NCBI RefSeq assembly: GCF_018100985.1
Contig: NZ_JAGJEI010000017.1
Coordinates: forward strand, 16,579-80,578
DNA from: Pseudoalteromonas sp. MMG007
GTDB taxonomy: Bacteria; Pseudomonadota; Gammaproteobacteria; Enterobacterales; Alteromonadaceae
Length of the DNA stretch: 64,000 nucleotides
Reading direction: 5' to 3'
The notes beneath the pieces are model-generated. The model did not search any database, was not told the origin of the DNA, and saw only the letters and a program-made list of their open reading frames with translations. Shown here in pieces: positions 45,990-54,607 of the stretch. Made by a program: the position numbers and the translations under genes. Numbering within the stretch: the first letter of the stretch is position 1; each line of letters begins with the position of its first letter.

Positions 45990-46424
45990 TTATAAATTAG
46001 GTTTTATTACCGCAAGCGCAACAATAATTAGTAGCGCAATAACCGGAAGCTCGTTAAAAATACGATAAAACCGATCTGTTTTAGTATTTCGATCGTGTTT
46101 AAAGTCGCTTAGTAATTTAAAGCAGTAGCCATGGTATATATATAATATGATCACGAGCACTAGTTTATAATGCAGCCACATACTGTATCTGAACCACTCA
46201 CGGCCATACTCTACAATGGTGAGCACACCAAAAACGGCTGTTAAAATGGCAAATGGTGTTACAAAAAAGAGTAACCGCCGCTCCATTACTTTAAGCATAG
46301 AGTTACAGGCTTTTTCTTCGCTCATTGCGTGGTATACAAAAAGCCGAGGTAAGTAAAAAATACCGGCAAACCAAGCAATCATAAAAAAAATGTGTAGTGT
46401 TTTATAAATTAATAAAGCGCTCAT
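45990..46424 (-). CDS. hemJ: HemJ-like protoporphyrinogen oxidase (TIGR00701/UPF0093 family)
   Basis: A 144-residue four-helix membrane protein. HemJ oxidises protoporphyrinogen IX in bacteria lacking HemG or HemY. Conserved features are the N-terminal YKTLHIFFMIAWFAGIFYL (His in the first helix), RLFVYHAM, and WLHYKLVLVIILYIYHGYC with a Trp, Lys and His pattern typical of the family. Length is typical (about 140-150). Downstream of the ClC gene by 15 bases and upstream of pyrB-hemL, so it sits in a loose heme cluster. Confidence 0.85.
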   Translation of the reverse strand: MSALLIYKTLHIFFMIAWFAGIFYLPRLFVYHAMSEEKACNSMLKVMERRLLFFVTPFAILTAVFGVLTIVEYGREWFRYSMWLHYKLVLVIILYIYHGYCFKLLSDFKHDRNTKTDRFYRIFNELPVIALLIIVALAVIKPNL

Positions 46425-46439
46425 ATTAACCCTTATTAT

Positions 46440-48122
46440 TTAAAGCAGGCTGTTACGAATGGTTAAAATATGGTGAATTTGATCCCAGCGTAACAAGCCC
46501 ATTATTTGTTGGTTATCTAATAGGTTGAATACATACAAAGCGCCACTGCGCTTGTCTTTTAGCATATCAAAAGCATCAGCTAAGGTTGCTTGGCTACTTA
46601 TACCTTGCAAGCTAATGTAGTTTATATTTATGGTCTCGCCCGACATTAATGTTAAGTCGTACTCTGCAAGACGGTAGCCGTTTTCTTCATCGAACACTAT
46701 TAGCGGTGTTTGGCTATCCATGGCATCTAGGGTGTTCTTTATCTGTTCTTTATCGTCTGAGTACAGCAATTTAAAGTCTTCATCCATGTCATCCATTATG
46801 CCCACTTTTTGTAGCGCTTCAGTGGCAGGGGATACATGATACGGCAATTCCTGAAAATCTAACTGTTGTAAAAATATAGAGCGGTTACCAAAAAATTGCA
46901 GTGCGGTTACATAAGCTGTAGTAATAACTAACATTGCGGGAACTATTATTTCTGGCGAAGAGGTAAGTTCCATCACTGTTGTTAATGCTGCAAGAGGTGC
47001 ATGCAGTGTCGCGGCTAGTAATCCCGCCATTCCTAAAACACCATACGTACCCGCAATGTCGGTTCCAGGGCTTATATACTGGGCTAAAAATGCCATTAAT
47101 GTACCAATAATTACCCCAAGCCCAATTACAGGGCCAATTAATCCGCCAGGAATACCCAAGCCAATAGCAAATAATGTGGCCAATAACTTAGCTATTAAAA
47201 TAGTTGTTAGTAGTTTTACATTATCGGGAGATTCAACTGCAATGGTAATTGCACTCATTCCAGAGCCCATTGCGTGAGGTACTGCGTACGCTATTAAGCT
47301 TGCAATACAACCTGCAATTAATAAACGAGGGAACATACTTAAAGGTTTAAATGTTTTAATAATTAACATTAAATTTTGATTAAAGCTAAATGCAATAGCA
47401 CCTAGTGCCATACCGCATAAAATTAAGTACGGATAATGCCAGCCACTCAACGGTGCAATTGTAATAAGCGCAAGCTCTGAGCCTTCGCCAAACACAAACT
47501 GTGTAGCCAGTGCGCCTGTTAAAGCTGCTAACATAATAGGTACGAATATGTGCACTTTATATTCACGAAGCACCACTTCCATAACAAAAATAACGGCTGC
47601 GAGAGGTGTGTTAAATGAAGCCGCTATACCTGCCGCTACCCCGCAACCACTTAAAGTACGCATAGCGTTATGCGGTAAATGCAGTTTATCCGCCAAGATG
47701 CTCGCACCAGTGGCGCCCATATGTACCGATGGACCCTCTCGGCCAACCGAAAAACCACTAATTAATGCCAGTGCGCCACCGACAAATTGATTTACCGTGT
47801 TGTACAGCGGCATATGCCCGTAGTGGCGTTTAATACGGTGAATAACAAATGGAATACCTAAGCGGTAATGCTTAAAACCAGTTAGGGCTGCAAATGTGGC
47901 AATAAGTAGCGCTGCAATCAAAGGCATTAATACACGTTCAAGCGTAGGTAACGTTGTAAAGTTGTCTGGGGTTTCTAAAAATAAACTTTGAAAAAACAGA
48001 ATAGTTAAACGAAATAAAATGATAAAAAATGCAGCAATTAATCCGGCACTTACGCCTAATAAGCATAATTGTACGGATGTTTTTGGTTTTGCTAATCGAC
48101 GCCTGAGCTGTTCAAGCCACAT
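46440..48122 (-). CDS. ClC-family chloride channel/antiporter with CBS domains
   Basis: A ClC membrane protein. I start at the ATG at 48122 (GGAG upstream), giving 560 residues; an upstream TTG would extend it. About twelve hydrophobic helices carry the motifs GREGPSVHMGATGA (with the gating glutamate in GREGP), SFNTPLAAVIFVMEVV and GLGIPGGLIGPVIG. A C-terminal soluble part with two CBS-like motifs (about 420-555) follows. Prokaryotic ClCs of this type exchange chloride for protons or act in acid or fluoride tolerance; the ion cannot be fixed from sequence. Divergent from erpA, and hemJ follows 15 bases after its stop. Confidence 0.9.
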   Translation of the reverse strand: MWLEQLRRRLAKPKTSVQLCLLGVSAGLIAAFFIILFRLTILFFQSLFLETPDNFTTLPTLERVLMPLIAALLIATFAALTGFKHYRLGIPFVIHRIKRHYGHMPLYNTVNQFVGGALALISGFSVGREGPSVHMGATGASILADKLHLPHNAMRTLSGCGVAAGIAASFNTPLAAVIFVMEVVLREYKVHIFVPIMLAALTGALATQFVFGEGSELALITIAPLSGWHYPYLILCGMALGAIAFSFNQNLMLIIKTFKPLSMFPRLLIAGCIASLIAYAVPHAMGSGMSAITIAVESPDNVKLLTTILIAKLLATLFAIGLGIPGGLIGPVIGLGVIIGTLMAFLAQYISPGTDIAGTYGVLGMAGLLAATLHAPLAALTTVMELTSSPEIIVPAMLVITTAYVTALQFFGNRSIFLQQLDFQELPYHVSPATEALQKVGIMDDMDEDFKLLYSDDKEQIKNTLDAMDSQTPLIVFDEENGYRLAEYDLTLMSGETININYISLQGISSQATLADAFDMLKDKRSGALYVFNLLDNQQIMGLLRWDQIHHILTIRNSLL

Positions 48123-48324
48123 GCTGTATTCTCCGCCACATTTTTTCAACGAGCATTTTAGCAAAAGAGTTAAGCTAAGTCCTTGTGATTTTGAAAATTT
48201 TGTAACTTATATTAACAATTATTACTGTGTATAGGCTTGCATTGAACATAAGCAAAATAGTTTTGAAATATACAAAACTTTAGCTTGTTAAACTGTATAA
48301 CTTAAATGAAAGAGTTGTTTTACT

Positions 48325-48349
48325 ATACTTGATTAAAACACTCGGGTAT
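48325..48349. promoter_or_regulatory. Candidate IscR type 1 operator upstream of erpA
   Basis: The 25-bp segment matches the published IscR type 1 consensus at 23 of 25 positions by my count; the two deviations are the C at position 9 and the G at position 17. The halves read ATACTTGA and TCGGGTAT. It overlaps the -35 element and spacer of a good erpA promoter, so bound [2Fe-2S]-IscR would repress it, as reported for iron-sulfur genes in E. coli. Confidence 0.68.
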
Positions 48350-48357
48350 TAGATAAT
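48329..48357 (+). promoter_or_regulatory. Sigma-70 promoter of erpA
   Basis: TTGATT, 17 bases, GATAAT, followed by about 29 bases to the start codon. The IscR-like operator covers its -35 hexamer and most of the spacer. Confidence 0.6.
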
Positions 48358-48386
48358 CACGCCATTGCGATATTGAGGGTTTTAGA

Positions 48387-48725
48387 ATGTCTGAAGAATT
48401 ACCAATTAAGTTTAGCGATGCAGCTGCTGTACGTGTAAAACAGTTAATCGACGAAGAAGAAAATCCAGAGCTAAAACTGCGTGTTTATGTAACAGGTGGC
48501 GGTTGTTCAGGTTTTCAATATGGCTTTACCTTTGATGAAAAAGCGAATCCTGGCGATTTAGAAATCGTTAAAAATGGCGTAACACTAGTTATTGACCCTA
48601 TGAGTATTCAGTACTTAGTAGATGGCGAAGTTGATTATACTGAAGGGTTGGAAGGTGCGCGCTTTTTTGTATCTAATCCTAATGCAACAACAACCTGTGG
48701 TTGTGGTGCAAGCTTTAGTGTTTAG
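48387..48725 (+). CDS. erpA: Iron-sulfur cluster insertion protein ErpA
   Basis: ErpA is an A-type carrier that delivers Fe-S clusters to target enzymes such as IspG. The 112-residue protein shows the A-type fold with the three conserved cysteines: one in [12 protein letters not shown] and two in [11 protein letters not shown] at the C-terminus. Gene position before an intergenic terminator and ahead of a small membrane protein gene (opposite strand) is normal for this lineage. Promoter has a candidate IscR operator. Confidence 0.96.
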   Translation: MSEELPIKFSDAAAVRVKQLIDEEENPELKLRVYVTGGGCSGFQYGFTFDEKANPGDLEIVKNGVTLVIDPMSIQYLVDGEVDYTEGLEGARFFVSNPNATTTCGCGASFSV

Positions 48726-48746
48726 TTAATTACTTGCTTATATATT

Positions 48747-48769
48747 AAAGCCGCGTTTGCGGCTTTTTT
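48747..48769. terminator. Bidirectional terminator between erpA and small membrane protein gene
   Basis: An 8-bp stem (AAAGCCGC with GCGGCTTT) with a GTTT loop and T run sits between convergent genes. Confidence 0.88.
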
Positions 48770-48774
48770 AATGC

Positions 48775-48963
48775 CTATAATTCGCTAGGGCTGTATTCGG
48801 TGATCTGTATTATGAATACAAAAAAAGCCAGTACAAAGGCCGAAAAGCCTAATATATACATAAATCCTTTTTTACCTTGTTTAATCGGTACACCATTTTG
48901 TCGTAAAAAAACATACCAGCCTAAGCACAGCACTACAGGTAATAAAAATAAAAGTCTGAACAT
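48775..48963 (-). CDS. Small two-helix membrane protein, unknown function
   Basis: A 62-residue protein with two predicted membrane helices (about 3-20 and 34-54) joined by a basic loop (RQNGVPIKQGKKG), ending in a short acidic tail. A ribosome site (AAGG seven bases before the ATG) and a shared terminator support expression. I do not recognise the family. It stands alone, convergent with erpA. Confidence 0.65.
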   Translation of the reverse strand: MFRLLFLLPVVLCLGWYVFLRQNGVPIKQGKKGFMYILGFSAFVLAFFVFIIQITEYSPSEL

Positions 48964-49402
48964 TACTTAACCTTAATTAAAGCTAATTATTACTTAATCA
49001 TAAACATGTAGTGGTTAGATTGTTACAAAAACTTTTTTATTTTTTTGCTATAAAAAGCAAAATCAGTAATATTTTTGAATACTTAGGGTTAATGTTCAGC
49101 ATTTATAAATGTTTGTAGGGAGCTAAATCTATACCGAGTATGTAATTAGTTATTCAACCAAAGTGTTAATAGTATATAATGTATCCAAGAATGAGACGGG
49201 CAAAATTTCATTCTTAATAAAAATATGTACCACGTTTATAGCGTAGTGTTCTTTTAGCTATGTGGGTGGGGTAGCAACAAGTACTTTTTAAAGTGATAGC
49301 TTGCTATTGAAGTTAAAATAAGTGCAGCTGCTTACTTGCCTACAGCTATTGATAGACTACTGCTTTAACGGGTAAGTCAAATCATCTAGTAGGAGATGTA
49401 AA
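48964..49402. other. Intergenic region before the XRE gene
   Basis: About 440 bases without a gene that I can support. It holds an inverted repeat (49187-49215: AAGAATGA with TCATTCTT around a 13-base loop) and AT-rich stretches that could contain promoters. The AGGAG of the next gene's ribosome site is at 49390-49394. Confidence 0.55.
49187..49215. repeat. Inverted repeat upstream of XRE gene
   Basis: AAGAATGA (49187-49194) and TCATTCTT (49208-49215) form an 8-bp perfect stem with a 13-base loop, followed by AATAAAA. It could be a weak terminator of an unseen short transcript or an operator. Confidence 0.35.
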
Positions 49403-49642
49403 ATGATGGGCAAAACAGTTTCTTCTGAAGAAAATGCAAAGCTAACGAAGTGGCTTAAAAGTAAGCGCCATGAAAAGGGTCATACAATGCGAAGCCTAGC
49501 GCAAGTGCTTGGAACGCCTCACTCGTTTATCGGCAAAATTGAAAACCAAGAGCGCCGTTTAGATGTTATTGAGTTTGTTCGCTATTGTACTGCCTTAGAA
49601 GTTGATCCACATGAAGCTTTAAGCTTATTAAAAGTAGATTAA
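49403..49642 (+). CDS. Small XRE-family helix-turn-helix regulator
   Basis: A 79-residue, single-domain Cro/C1-type DNA-binding protein with the helix-turn-helix around SLAQVLGTPHSFIGKIENQERRL (located about 31-53) and a short C-terminal helix. AGGAG lies eight bases before the ATG. There is no toxin gene or other partner beside it, so it is not an obvious antitoxin. It is probably a small stand-alone regulator, and its convergent neighbour is the AmpG-like gene. Confidence 0.8.
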   Translation: MMGKTVSSEENAKLTKWLKSKRHEKGHTMRSLAQVLGTPHSFIGKIENQERRLDVIEFVRYCTALEVDPHEALSLLKVD

Positions 49643-49695
49643 CTTAAACATTGCTTAGTACACTTTGAGGGGCACTTGATAGTGCTAAGCAATCG

Positions 49696-49715
49696 TTAAT
49701 GCAGGGATGCATTAA
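49696..49715. terminator. Bidirectional stem-loop between XRE and AmpG-like genes
   Basis: TTAATGCA with TGCATTAA, loop GGGA, then an A/T-rich tract; the right arm overlaps the minus-strand stop codon. Just before it a second imperfect hairpin can be drawn (49650-49693). Confidence 0.65.
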
Positions 49716-51091
49716 ATATTTTTATGGTAGTTACTTTCAAGTTCATAGAGCTTATGCCGAATCAGATATAAAAATATTAACGACGGTATAACCATTAAAG
49801 CTGTTAAAACAAAAAATAACGCCCAATTCCCTAATAGCCAATCGTCAATAACCACACCACTGTAACTCGAAAGTAAGGTACGGCCTAAATTACCAAGTGA
49901 TGCTAATAACGCATAGTGAGTCGCACTAAAAGCACGATCGCACAACATTGATATAAACGCGACCATAGCTACTAATGACCAAGCCTGAGTAAAACCGTCA
50001 ATCACAATAGCAAATGCATATAGCCCTAAATTTGGCCCTACAAGTGCAATAGCTGAAAATGCTAAATTAGAGGCAGCCATTGCAACGCCACTTATAAATA
50101 GCCCCTTAACAATGCCGTATTTTTGATTAAACAAGCTACCTACAAACGTAAAGGCGATAGTTAAAACTGCCGTGCCTACTTTTGAAAAAGTAGCTATATC
50201 ACTATTGCTAAATCCTATTTCTTTATAGAAAACGATCGACATGCGTCCTAAGAACGCTTCGCCAATTTTAAATAAGAATATAAATGCAAGTAGCGCGAGG
50301 GCAGTTTTAACTCCATTTTTAGCAAAAAAGGTTTTAAATGGATCTATTACTGTTACACCAAGCCAAGCGATAATTTTAGTAAACGGAGTTTGTTTAATAC
50401 TGGCTAGTTTTTCTATGTATACACGTTCAAGCTCAGCATGAACCGCTTCTCGGTTTGATTTAGGCTCTTTAGCAAACAGCACTCCACTCATCAGCAGTAA
50501 CATTACGGCGGCTAAAAAATAATATACTTGTGGCCAATCTAAAGAGGGAATATCGGCCATATAAAAAGGAATGGCACCTAATAGCGCGTAGCCTGTCCAC
50601 CAACCCGATGTTGCCATGGCAGCAGCAGCAGTGGCTTTGTGCGATTCGTTTTCGTTTAGGGTATCTATTCTAAATGCATCGATTGCAATGTCTTGAGTCG
50701 CAGAGGCTACTGCGATTAGTAAACATAGACCCGCTGCAATTGCTAAATTAGCTTTTAAATCAAGGCCAGCTAACATCAGCGTGCCTATGAACATAAAGCT
50801 TTGGCAAAATAGAATCCAACTGCGTCTTTGGCCTAACCATTTATATAAAAAGGGGAGTTTTGAGCGGTCTATCAGAGGTGACCATAAAAAATTAATGCTG
50901 TAAGCGCCAAAAACAATACCAAATAAGCCAATCATACTGCGGCTCAAGCCTTCATCTTTTAACCACGCCGACATAACTGAGCCAATCAAAACCCACGGGA
51001 AACCACTGCTCATGCCAAATATAAAAATATTGATTAAGCGTTTATCTTTAAAATAAGAAAAGTATTCGCTAACAGAGAGAGATTTGCTCAT
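49712..51091 (-). CDS. AmpG-like muropeptide permease (MFS)
   Basis: A 459-residue major-facilitator protein with about twelve membrane helices. I start at the ATG at 51091, with GAAGG upstream, rather than a TTG earlier. It has the AmpG family opening LINIFIFGMSSGFPWVLIGS and the loop SPLIDRSKLPFLYKWLGQRRSW. AmpG imports anhydro-muropeptides for peptidoglycan recycling and beta-lactamase signalling. In E. coli ampG follows yajG; here a yajG-like gene lies upstream with a cyclophilin gene between. All are on the minus strand and probably form one operon, with ampG last. Confidence 0.85.
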   Translation of the reverse strand: MSKSLSVSEYFSYFKDKRLINIFIFGMSSGFPWVLIGSVMSAWLKDEGLSRSMIGLFGIVFGAYSINFLWSPLIDRSKLPFLYKWLGQRRSWILFCQSFMFIGTLMLAGLDLKANLAIAAGLCLLIAVASATQDIAIDAFRIDTLNENESHKATAAAAMATSGWWTGYALLGAIPFYMADIPSLDWPQVYYFLAAVMLLLMSGVLFAKEPKSNREAVHAELERVYIEKLASIKQTPFTKIIAWLGVTVIDPFKTFFAKNGVKTALALLAFIFLFKIGEAFLGRMSIVFYKEIGFSNSDIATFSKVGTAVLTIAFTFVGSLFNQKYGIVKGLFISGVAMAASNLAFSAIALVGPNLGLYAFAIVIDGFTQAWSLVAMVAFISMLCDRAFSATHYALLASLGNLGRTLLSSYSGVVIDDWLLGNWALFFVLTALMVIPSLIFLYLIRHKLYELESNYHKNI

Positions 51092-51111
51092 AGGGCCTTC
51101 ATTGGCGGTAG

Positions 51112-51130
51112 GGTGCAACTTAGTTGCACC
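51112..51130. repeat. Perfect 9-bp inverted repeat between ppi and ampG-like genes
   Basis: GGTGCAACT and AGTTGCACC are separated by one base. It lies in the short gap after the cyclophilin gene and before the ampG ribosome site, so it could attenuate or stabilise the mRNA. Confidence 0.5.
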
Positions 51131-51137
51131 TCATAAA

Positions 51138-51758
51138 TTATAATGGTACTTGCTCAAGCACTTTAATATTTAAAATAACAACAGGTTTTTTAGGCACAAA
51201 ATCGTAGCCAATTTTTTCATTAAAATCAGTTTCAACAGCCATAATTTTATCAAGAGTTTCGTAGCCTTCCATAACATTACCAAAAACTGCAAAACCCCAA
51301 TCTTTGCCAGGGTTTAAGTGATCGTTATTATCCATGTTAAAAAAGAACTGACGAGTGCCTGAGTGAGGTTCGCGGTCTTGATACGCCATAGCAATGCTAT
51401 ACATATCGTTTTTCATGCCGTTACCGCTTTCGTTAAATATAGGGTCGTTTTCGTGAAGACCTTCGTAGTCTTTGTCATAACCGCCACCTTGAATAACAAA
51501 ATCGCGATCGTTTTCTACATCGCGCTCTATACGATGAAAAACACTCCCTTGGTAGCTTTTATCAGATACGTACGTTAAAAAGTTATTTACCGTAATAGGC
51601 GCTCTCGAGCGATCAAGTTCAACCACTATGCTGCCCATTGACGTAACAATTTCAACGCGTGGAAAAATGTTATCTTTTTGCACAAAGCGGCCTTCTTGGG
51701 CTGCATAGGTACTTACACTTACAAATAGGCTTAAGCAGATTAAAAAAAGTCGTTTCAT
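51138..51758 (-). CDS. Exported peptidyl-prolyl cis-trans isomerase (cyclophilin)
   Basis: A 206-residue cyclophilin with an N-terminal signal peptide (LFLICLSLFVSVSTYA). The fold is visible in VEIVTSMGSIVVELDRSRAP, VNNFLTYVSDKSYQGSVFHR, FVIQGGGY and GTRQFFFNMDNND, with the catalytic region intact. It accelerates proline isomerisation of envelope proteins in the periplasm. It lies between yajG and ampG, three bases after yajG. Confidence 0.93.
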   Translation of the reverse strand: MKRLFLICLSLFVSVSTYAAQEGRFVQKDNIFPRVEIVTSMGSIVVELDRSRAPITVNNFLTYVSDKSYQGSVFHRIERDVENDRDFVIQGGGYDKDYEGLHENDPIFNESGNGMKNDMYSIAMAYQDREPHSGTRQFFFNMDNNDHLNPGKDWGFAVFGNVMEGYETLDKIMAVETDFNEKIGYDFVPKKPVVILNIKVLEQVPL

Positions 51759-51760
51759 AG

Positions 51761-52321
51761 TTAACCTTCTAAAAATTCTATTAATTCGGGGTCAGATACA
51801 ATGCGGGTAATAATTTGTTCAGTCAACTTATTGAGCTGGCCTTCAATTTTTGCACGTTCATGACTAAGTGGACCTTCAAGGTTTGCACTTCCTCGATATA
51901 CTTTACTGAAATTACTAGTAGAGCGGATAACACGTACTCCAAGCTCAATAGTCGCTTCGCTGGTATGGCTCATTAATTTTTCAGTCACAACGGCTTGAAG
52001 CGCGTGAATGTCGACTTCAAAGCGTACTGTGGCTAAGTTAGATATACTTGCACCGTTTCGGTTAAGAGCGCTATCTAAAACACTTTTAACTGAGTCAGTT
52101 ATACCTTGGCTTGCAAAGGTTTTAGTTTTGTCTGACTCTATTAGTTTAAGAGTGGATGTATCACCACGTAAATCAATTACACTGGTGCTTAAGCTACTAT
52201 TGATAGTGCTAATTTGGCCATTTTTATAAACAGGATTAAGTATTACTTGGCCTGGTTGCTTTGCGCAGCCGGTAAGTACAAGTAGTGCGCAGCACGTAAC
52301 TATAATGTGTGTTAATTTCAT
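51761..52321 (-). CDS. yajG: YajG family lipoprotein
   Basis: A 186-residue lipoprotein with a signal peptide and the lipobox LTGC (MKLTHIIVTCCALLVLTGCA). The body has the YajG pattern of beta strands and helices (for example VRFEVDIHALQAVVTEKL). YajG is a conserved gammaproteobacterial lipoprotein of unknown function, gene-linked to ampG in E. coli, and the linkage holds here with a cyclophilin gene inserted. It directly follows rlmG (stop and start adjacent), suggesting one transcript. Confidence 0.85.
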   Translation of the reverse strand: MKLTHIIVTCCALLVLTGCAKQPGQVILNPVYKNGQISTINSSLSTSVIDLRGDTSTLKLIESDKTKTFASQGITDSVKSVLDSALNRNGASISNLATVRFEVDIHALQAVVTEKLMSHTSEATIELGVRVIRSTSNFSKVYRGSANLEGPLSHERAKIEGQLNKLTEQIITRIVSDPELIEFLEG

Positions 52322-53464
52322 TTATAGCATTCCACTATTTTTAGTTGCACTTAAAACGACAAACTTTTTGTTTGAGCCTAATAACTTACAGTTACCAAAC
52401 ATACGGTTTAACTTGTCATGATAATCTAAATGACGATTACCAATAATACGCAGCTCACCACCTTCTTTTAGCGTGTCTTTTGCTTGTTTAAACATTTGCC
52501 ATGCTATGTGATCTGTAACTGCTTGAGCTTGATGAAATGGAGGGTTACATAAAACCATATCCACACTGTCTCTTTCAAAACCTGTTAAACAGTCATTTTC
52601 AATAAATTCGCAGTTATCAAATTTATCACCTTGGTTAAGCTCTACATTTAATCTTGCAGACTCCACAGCCATGTATGACTCATCAACAAACGTAACCGAT
52701 GCGTTAGGGCAACGAGATAGTGTCATTAAACCAACCACACCATTACCACAGCCTAAATCAATAATGCTTTTTGCTTTAGGGGTTTGCGGCAAATAATTAA
52801 AAAAGAATCGAGCACCAATATCTAGCGAATCACGCGAAAACACATTGGCGTGGTTTGTTATATTAAATTCTGTGCCTTCAAGTTCCCACGTTACAGGGAA
52901 ATCAGCGGCTTTATAACCACCTTTAGCCGTGCTTAATATTAGACGTGACTTTTTAACCGCTAAACTTGTTTTCGTTTCACCAATATATTGCTCAAAGGCC
53001 TTTATTGTTGAGTTATGAATTTCTTTTGTTTTACCGGCAGCAATAACAGGTGTACCCGGTGCAAGTACTTCGCTTAACTCACTAAGTTGAAATTGTAAAA
53101 ATCCAACATTACGAGGAATTTTAATAAGTACTAAATCAACATCTTCTGGTAAAGCAGACAAGCTATCGAGCTGTGTAAATTCTGCTGTAGATAGTTTGTT
53201 TTCTTTTAAATTGTAAGCTGCAGCTTGGTGGCTAATATAAGAATCGTTAACTGAACAAACCGTTAATTGATTAAAATAACAAGCAAGCGCACCAAAGCTA
53301 TCGTTCAAAATAAGCAAAGAGCGACATTCAGGGTGATGTTCGTTAACATAATTGATAAGGTACTCATCCGCCGAATCCCACGCTTGTAAACTGCGGTTTT
53401 TTTGATCCAAAGGGAAGCGTTCAAGAGTAAAGGTTTTATCGCCTAGCTGGGCTTGCGTCGTCAT
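52322..53464 (-). CDS. rlmG: 23S rRNA (guanine-1835-N2)-methyltransferase RlmG
   Basis: A 380-residue SAM-dependent methyltransferase that modifies G1835 of 23S rRNA. It has two Rossmann-like halves: an N-terminal, catalytically dead copy (about 1-190) and a C-terminal active half with the SAM motif IIDLGCGNGVVGLMTL and the base-flipping motif MVLCNPPFHQ. The size is right for RlmG (E. coli 378). It is divergent from the alkB-like gene and leads the minus-strand group with yajG and ppi. Confidence 0.93.
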   Translation of the reverse strand: MTTQAQLGDKTFTLERFPLDQKNRSLQAWDSADEYLINYVNEHHPECRSLLILNDSFGALACYFNQLTVCSVNDSYISHQAAAYNLKENKLSTAEFTQLDSLSALPEDVDLVLIKIPRNVGFLQFQLSELSEVLAPGTPVIAAGKTKEIHNSTIKAFEQYIGETKTSLAVKKSRLILSTAKGGYKAADFPVTWELEGTEFNITNHANVFSRDSLDIGARFFFNYLPQTPKAKSIIDLGCGNGVVGLMTLSRCPNASVTFVDESYMAVESARLNVELNQGDKFDNCEFIENDCLTGFERDSVDMVLCNPPFHQAQAVTDHIAWQMFKQAKDTLKEGGELRIIGNRHLDYHDKLNRMFGNCKLLGSNKKFVVLSATKNSGML

Positions 53465-53506
53465 AATGGTTTGTTGATCAGTAATCTAATGTAGGTAAAT
53501 TCTAAC

Positions 53507-54118
53507 ATGCAACGGCAAAACGCCAACCCCCAACAGTTACCAAATGGCTTTTCTTATCAAAGTAGGGCACTTAGTGCGCAAAAAAGCCTCGATCTGTTTT
53601 ATTATCTTCAAAAAAATTTACACTGGCAGCAACCCGATGTCACTGTTTACGGTAAAACAGGCCCTATCCCTCGGTTGCAATGTTTTATGAGCGATTTAAA
53701 TATTGAATACGGCTATTCGCATAGTAAACAAATAGTCGAGCCGTGGAATGACATATTGTTAAATATGCGAAAACGCCTAGAGCTTCATTTAAATAAGCCG
53801 CTTAACTCGTTACTTGTTAATTATTATAGAGATGGCAACGATACTATGGGCTGGCACAGCGATGACGAGATAGAGCTTGGCCCAGAGCCTACTATTGTTT
53901 GTATATCGCTAGGTGCTGAGCGCGTTTTAAAGCTCAAACAAAAAGCGACTAATAAAGTGACTGATTTGAAGCTTCATAGTGGGAGTTGTTTGATTATGAA
54001 CGGGCATAGTCAGCGCGATTATCAACACGCGATACCAAAGCAAACAACACTTGTACATCCGCGAATTAGTTTAACTTACCGATTTATTGAACGCATTAAA
54101 CAAAAGCAATTTAGTTAG
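53507..54118 (+). CDS. AlkB-like 2OG-Fe(II) dioxygenase
   Basis: A 203-residue DNA/RNA demethylase-like oxygenase. The iron ligands are the His and Asp of GWHSDDE (HxD) and a later His in RDYQHAIPK, and the two Arg of HPRISLTYRFIER bind 2-oxoglutarate. The nucleotide-recognition region LLVNYYRDGNDTM precedes them. It resembles the AlkB homologues AlkB2/AlkB3 type in length. It may repair alkylated bases; it is probably a single gene or co-transcribed with the following bolA-like gene (54 bases away). Confidence 0.9.
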   Translation: MQRQNANPQQLPNGFSYQSRALSAQKSLDLFYYLQKNLHWQQPDVTVYGKTGPIPRLQCFMSDLNIEYGYSHSKQIVEPWNDILLNMRKRLELHLNKPLNSLLVNYYRDGNDTMGWHSDDEIELGPEPTIVCISLGAERVLKLKQKATNKVTDLKLHSGSCLIMNGHSQRDYQHAIPKQTTLVHPRISLTYRFIERIKQKQFS

Positions 54119-54171
54119 TTAAATTAAGTTGTTATAGTAAGTTGATAAATTAGCTAATCAAACGGTCTTTT

Positions 54172-54483
54172 ATGTCTATGCAGCAACAAATTCAAGAAAA
54201 AATCAGCAATGCTATCGCCTGTAAGCATTTAAATGTAATAAACGAAAGCCACATGCACAGCAAAGGCACTGAATCACACTTTAAAGTAATTGTGGTGAGT
54301 GAAGAATTTGCAGGTAAGCGTTTGTTACAACGCCATCGCCAAATTAATGAAATATTAAAAGATGAACTAGCAAATCACATACATGCACTCGCTATTCATA
54401 CCTACACACCTGATGAATTTACGGAGCACGACGGCGAAGCGCCTGATTCTCCTAATTGCTTAGGCGGCTCAAAGCTTGACTAA
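54172..54483 (+). CDS. bolA: BolA family protein
   Basis: A 103-residue BolA-type protein, usually partner of monothiol glutaredoxins in iron-sulfur handling and acting in stress and biofilm control. The core fold covers about 10-85, with HMHSKGTESHFKVIVVSEEF (histidine in the interaction surface) and GKRLLQRHRQINEILKDEL. The C-terminal tail ends GEAPDSPNCLGGSKLD. The sequence resembles BolA proper more than IbaG. AlkB-like gene upstream, fabV downstream. Confidence 0.9.
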   Translation: MSMQQQIQEKISNAIACKHLNVINESHMHSKGTESHFKVIVVSEEFAGKRLLQRHRQINEILKDELANHIHALAIHTYTPDEFTEHDGEAPDSPNCLGGSKLD

Positions 54484-54531
54484 GAAAAATGTAAGTTAAT
54501 TATAATAAATAGGGTCTTTGGTCGGTATTTA

Positions 54532-54546
54532 ACTGATCAGATCAGT
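54532..54546. promoter_or_regulatory. 15-bp palindrome before fabV, candidate operator
   Basis: ACTGATC-A-GATCAGT is a perfect dyad centred at 54539, 69 bases before the fabV start. It resembles the E. coli FadR consensus AACTGGTCNGACCAGTT except for the inner GG/CC. A fatty-acid regulator of the FadR or TetR type is a reasonable guess. Confidence 0.45.
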
Positions 54547-54607
54547 GTTTTTAGTATTAGCCTTTAAACTAGCGCTAATTTTTATAGTAAAAGATATAGG
54601 ATGATCA

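Noticed and set aside
49403..49642. XRE gene as an antitoxin of a toxin-antitoxin pair
   Set aside because: No small partner gene is adjacent on the same strand; the neighbours are AmpG-like and intergenic DNA.
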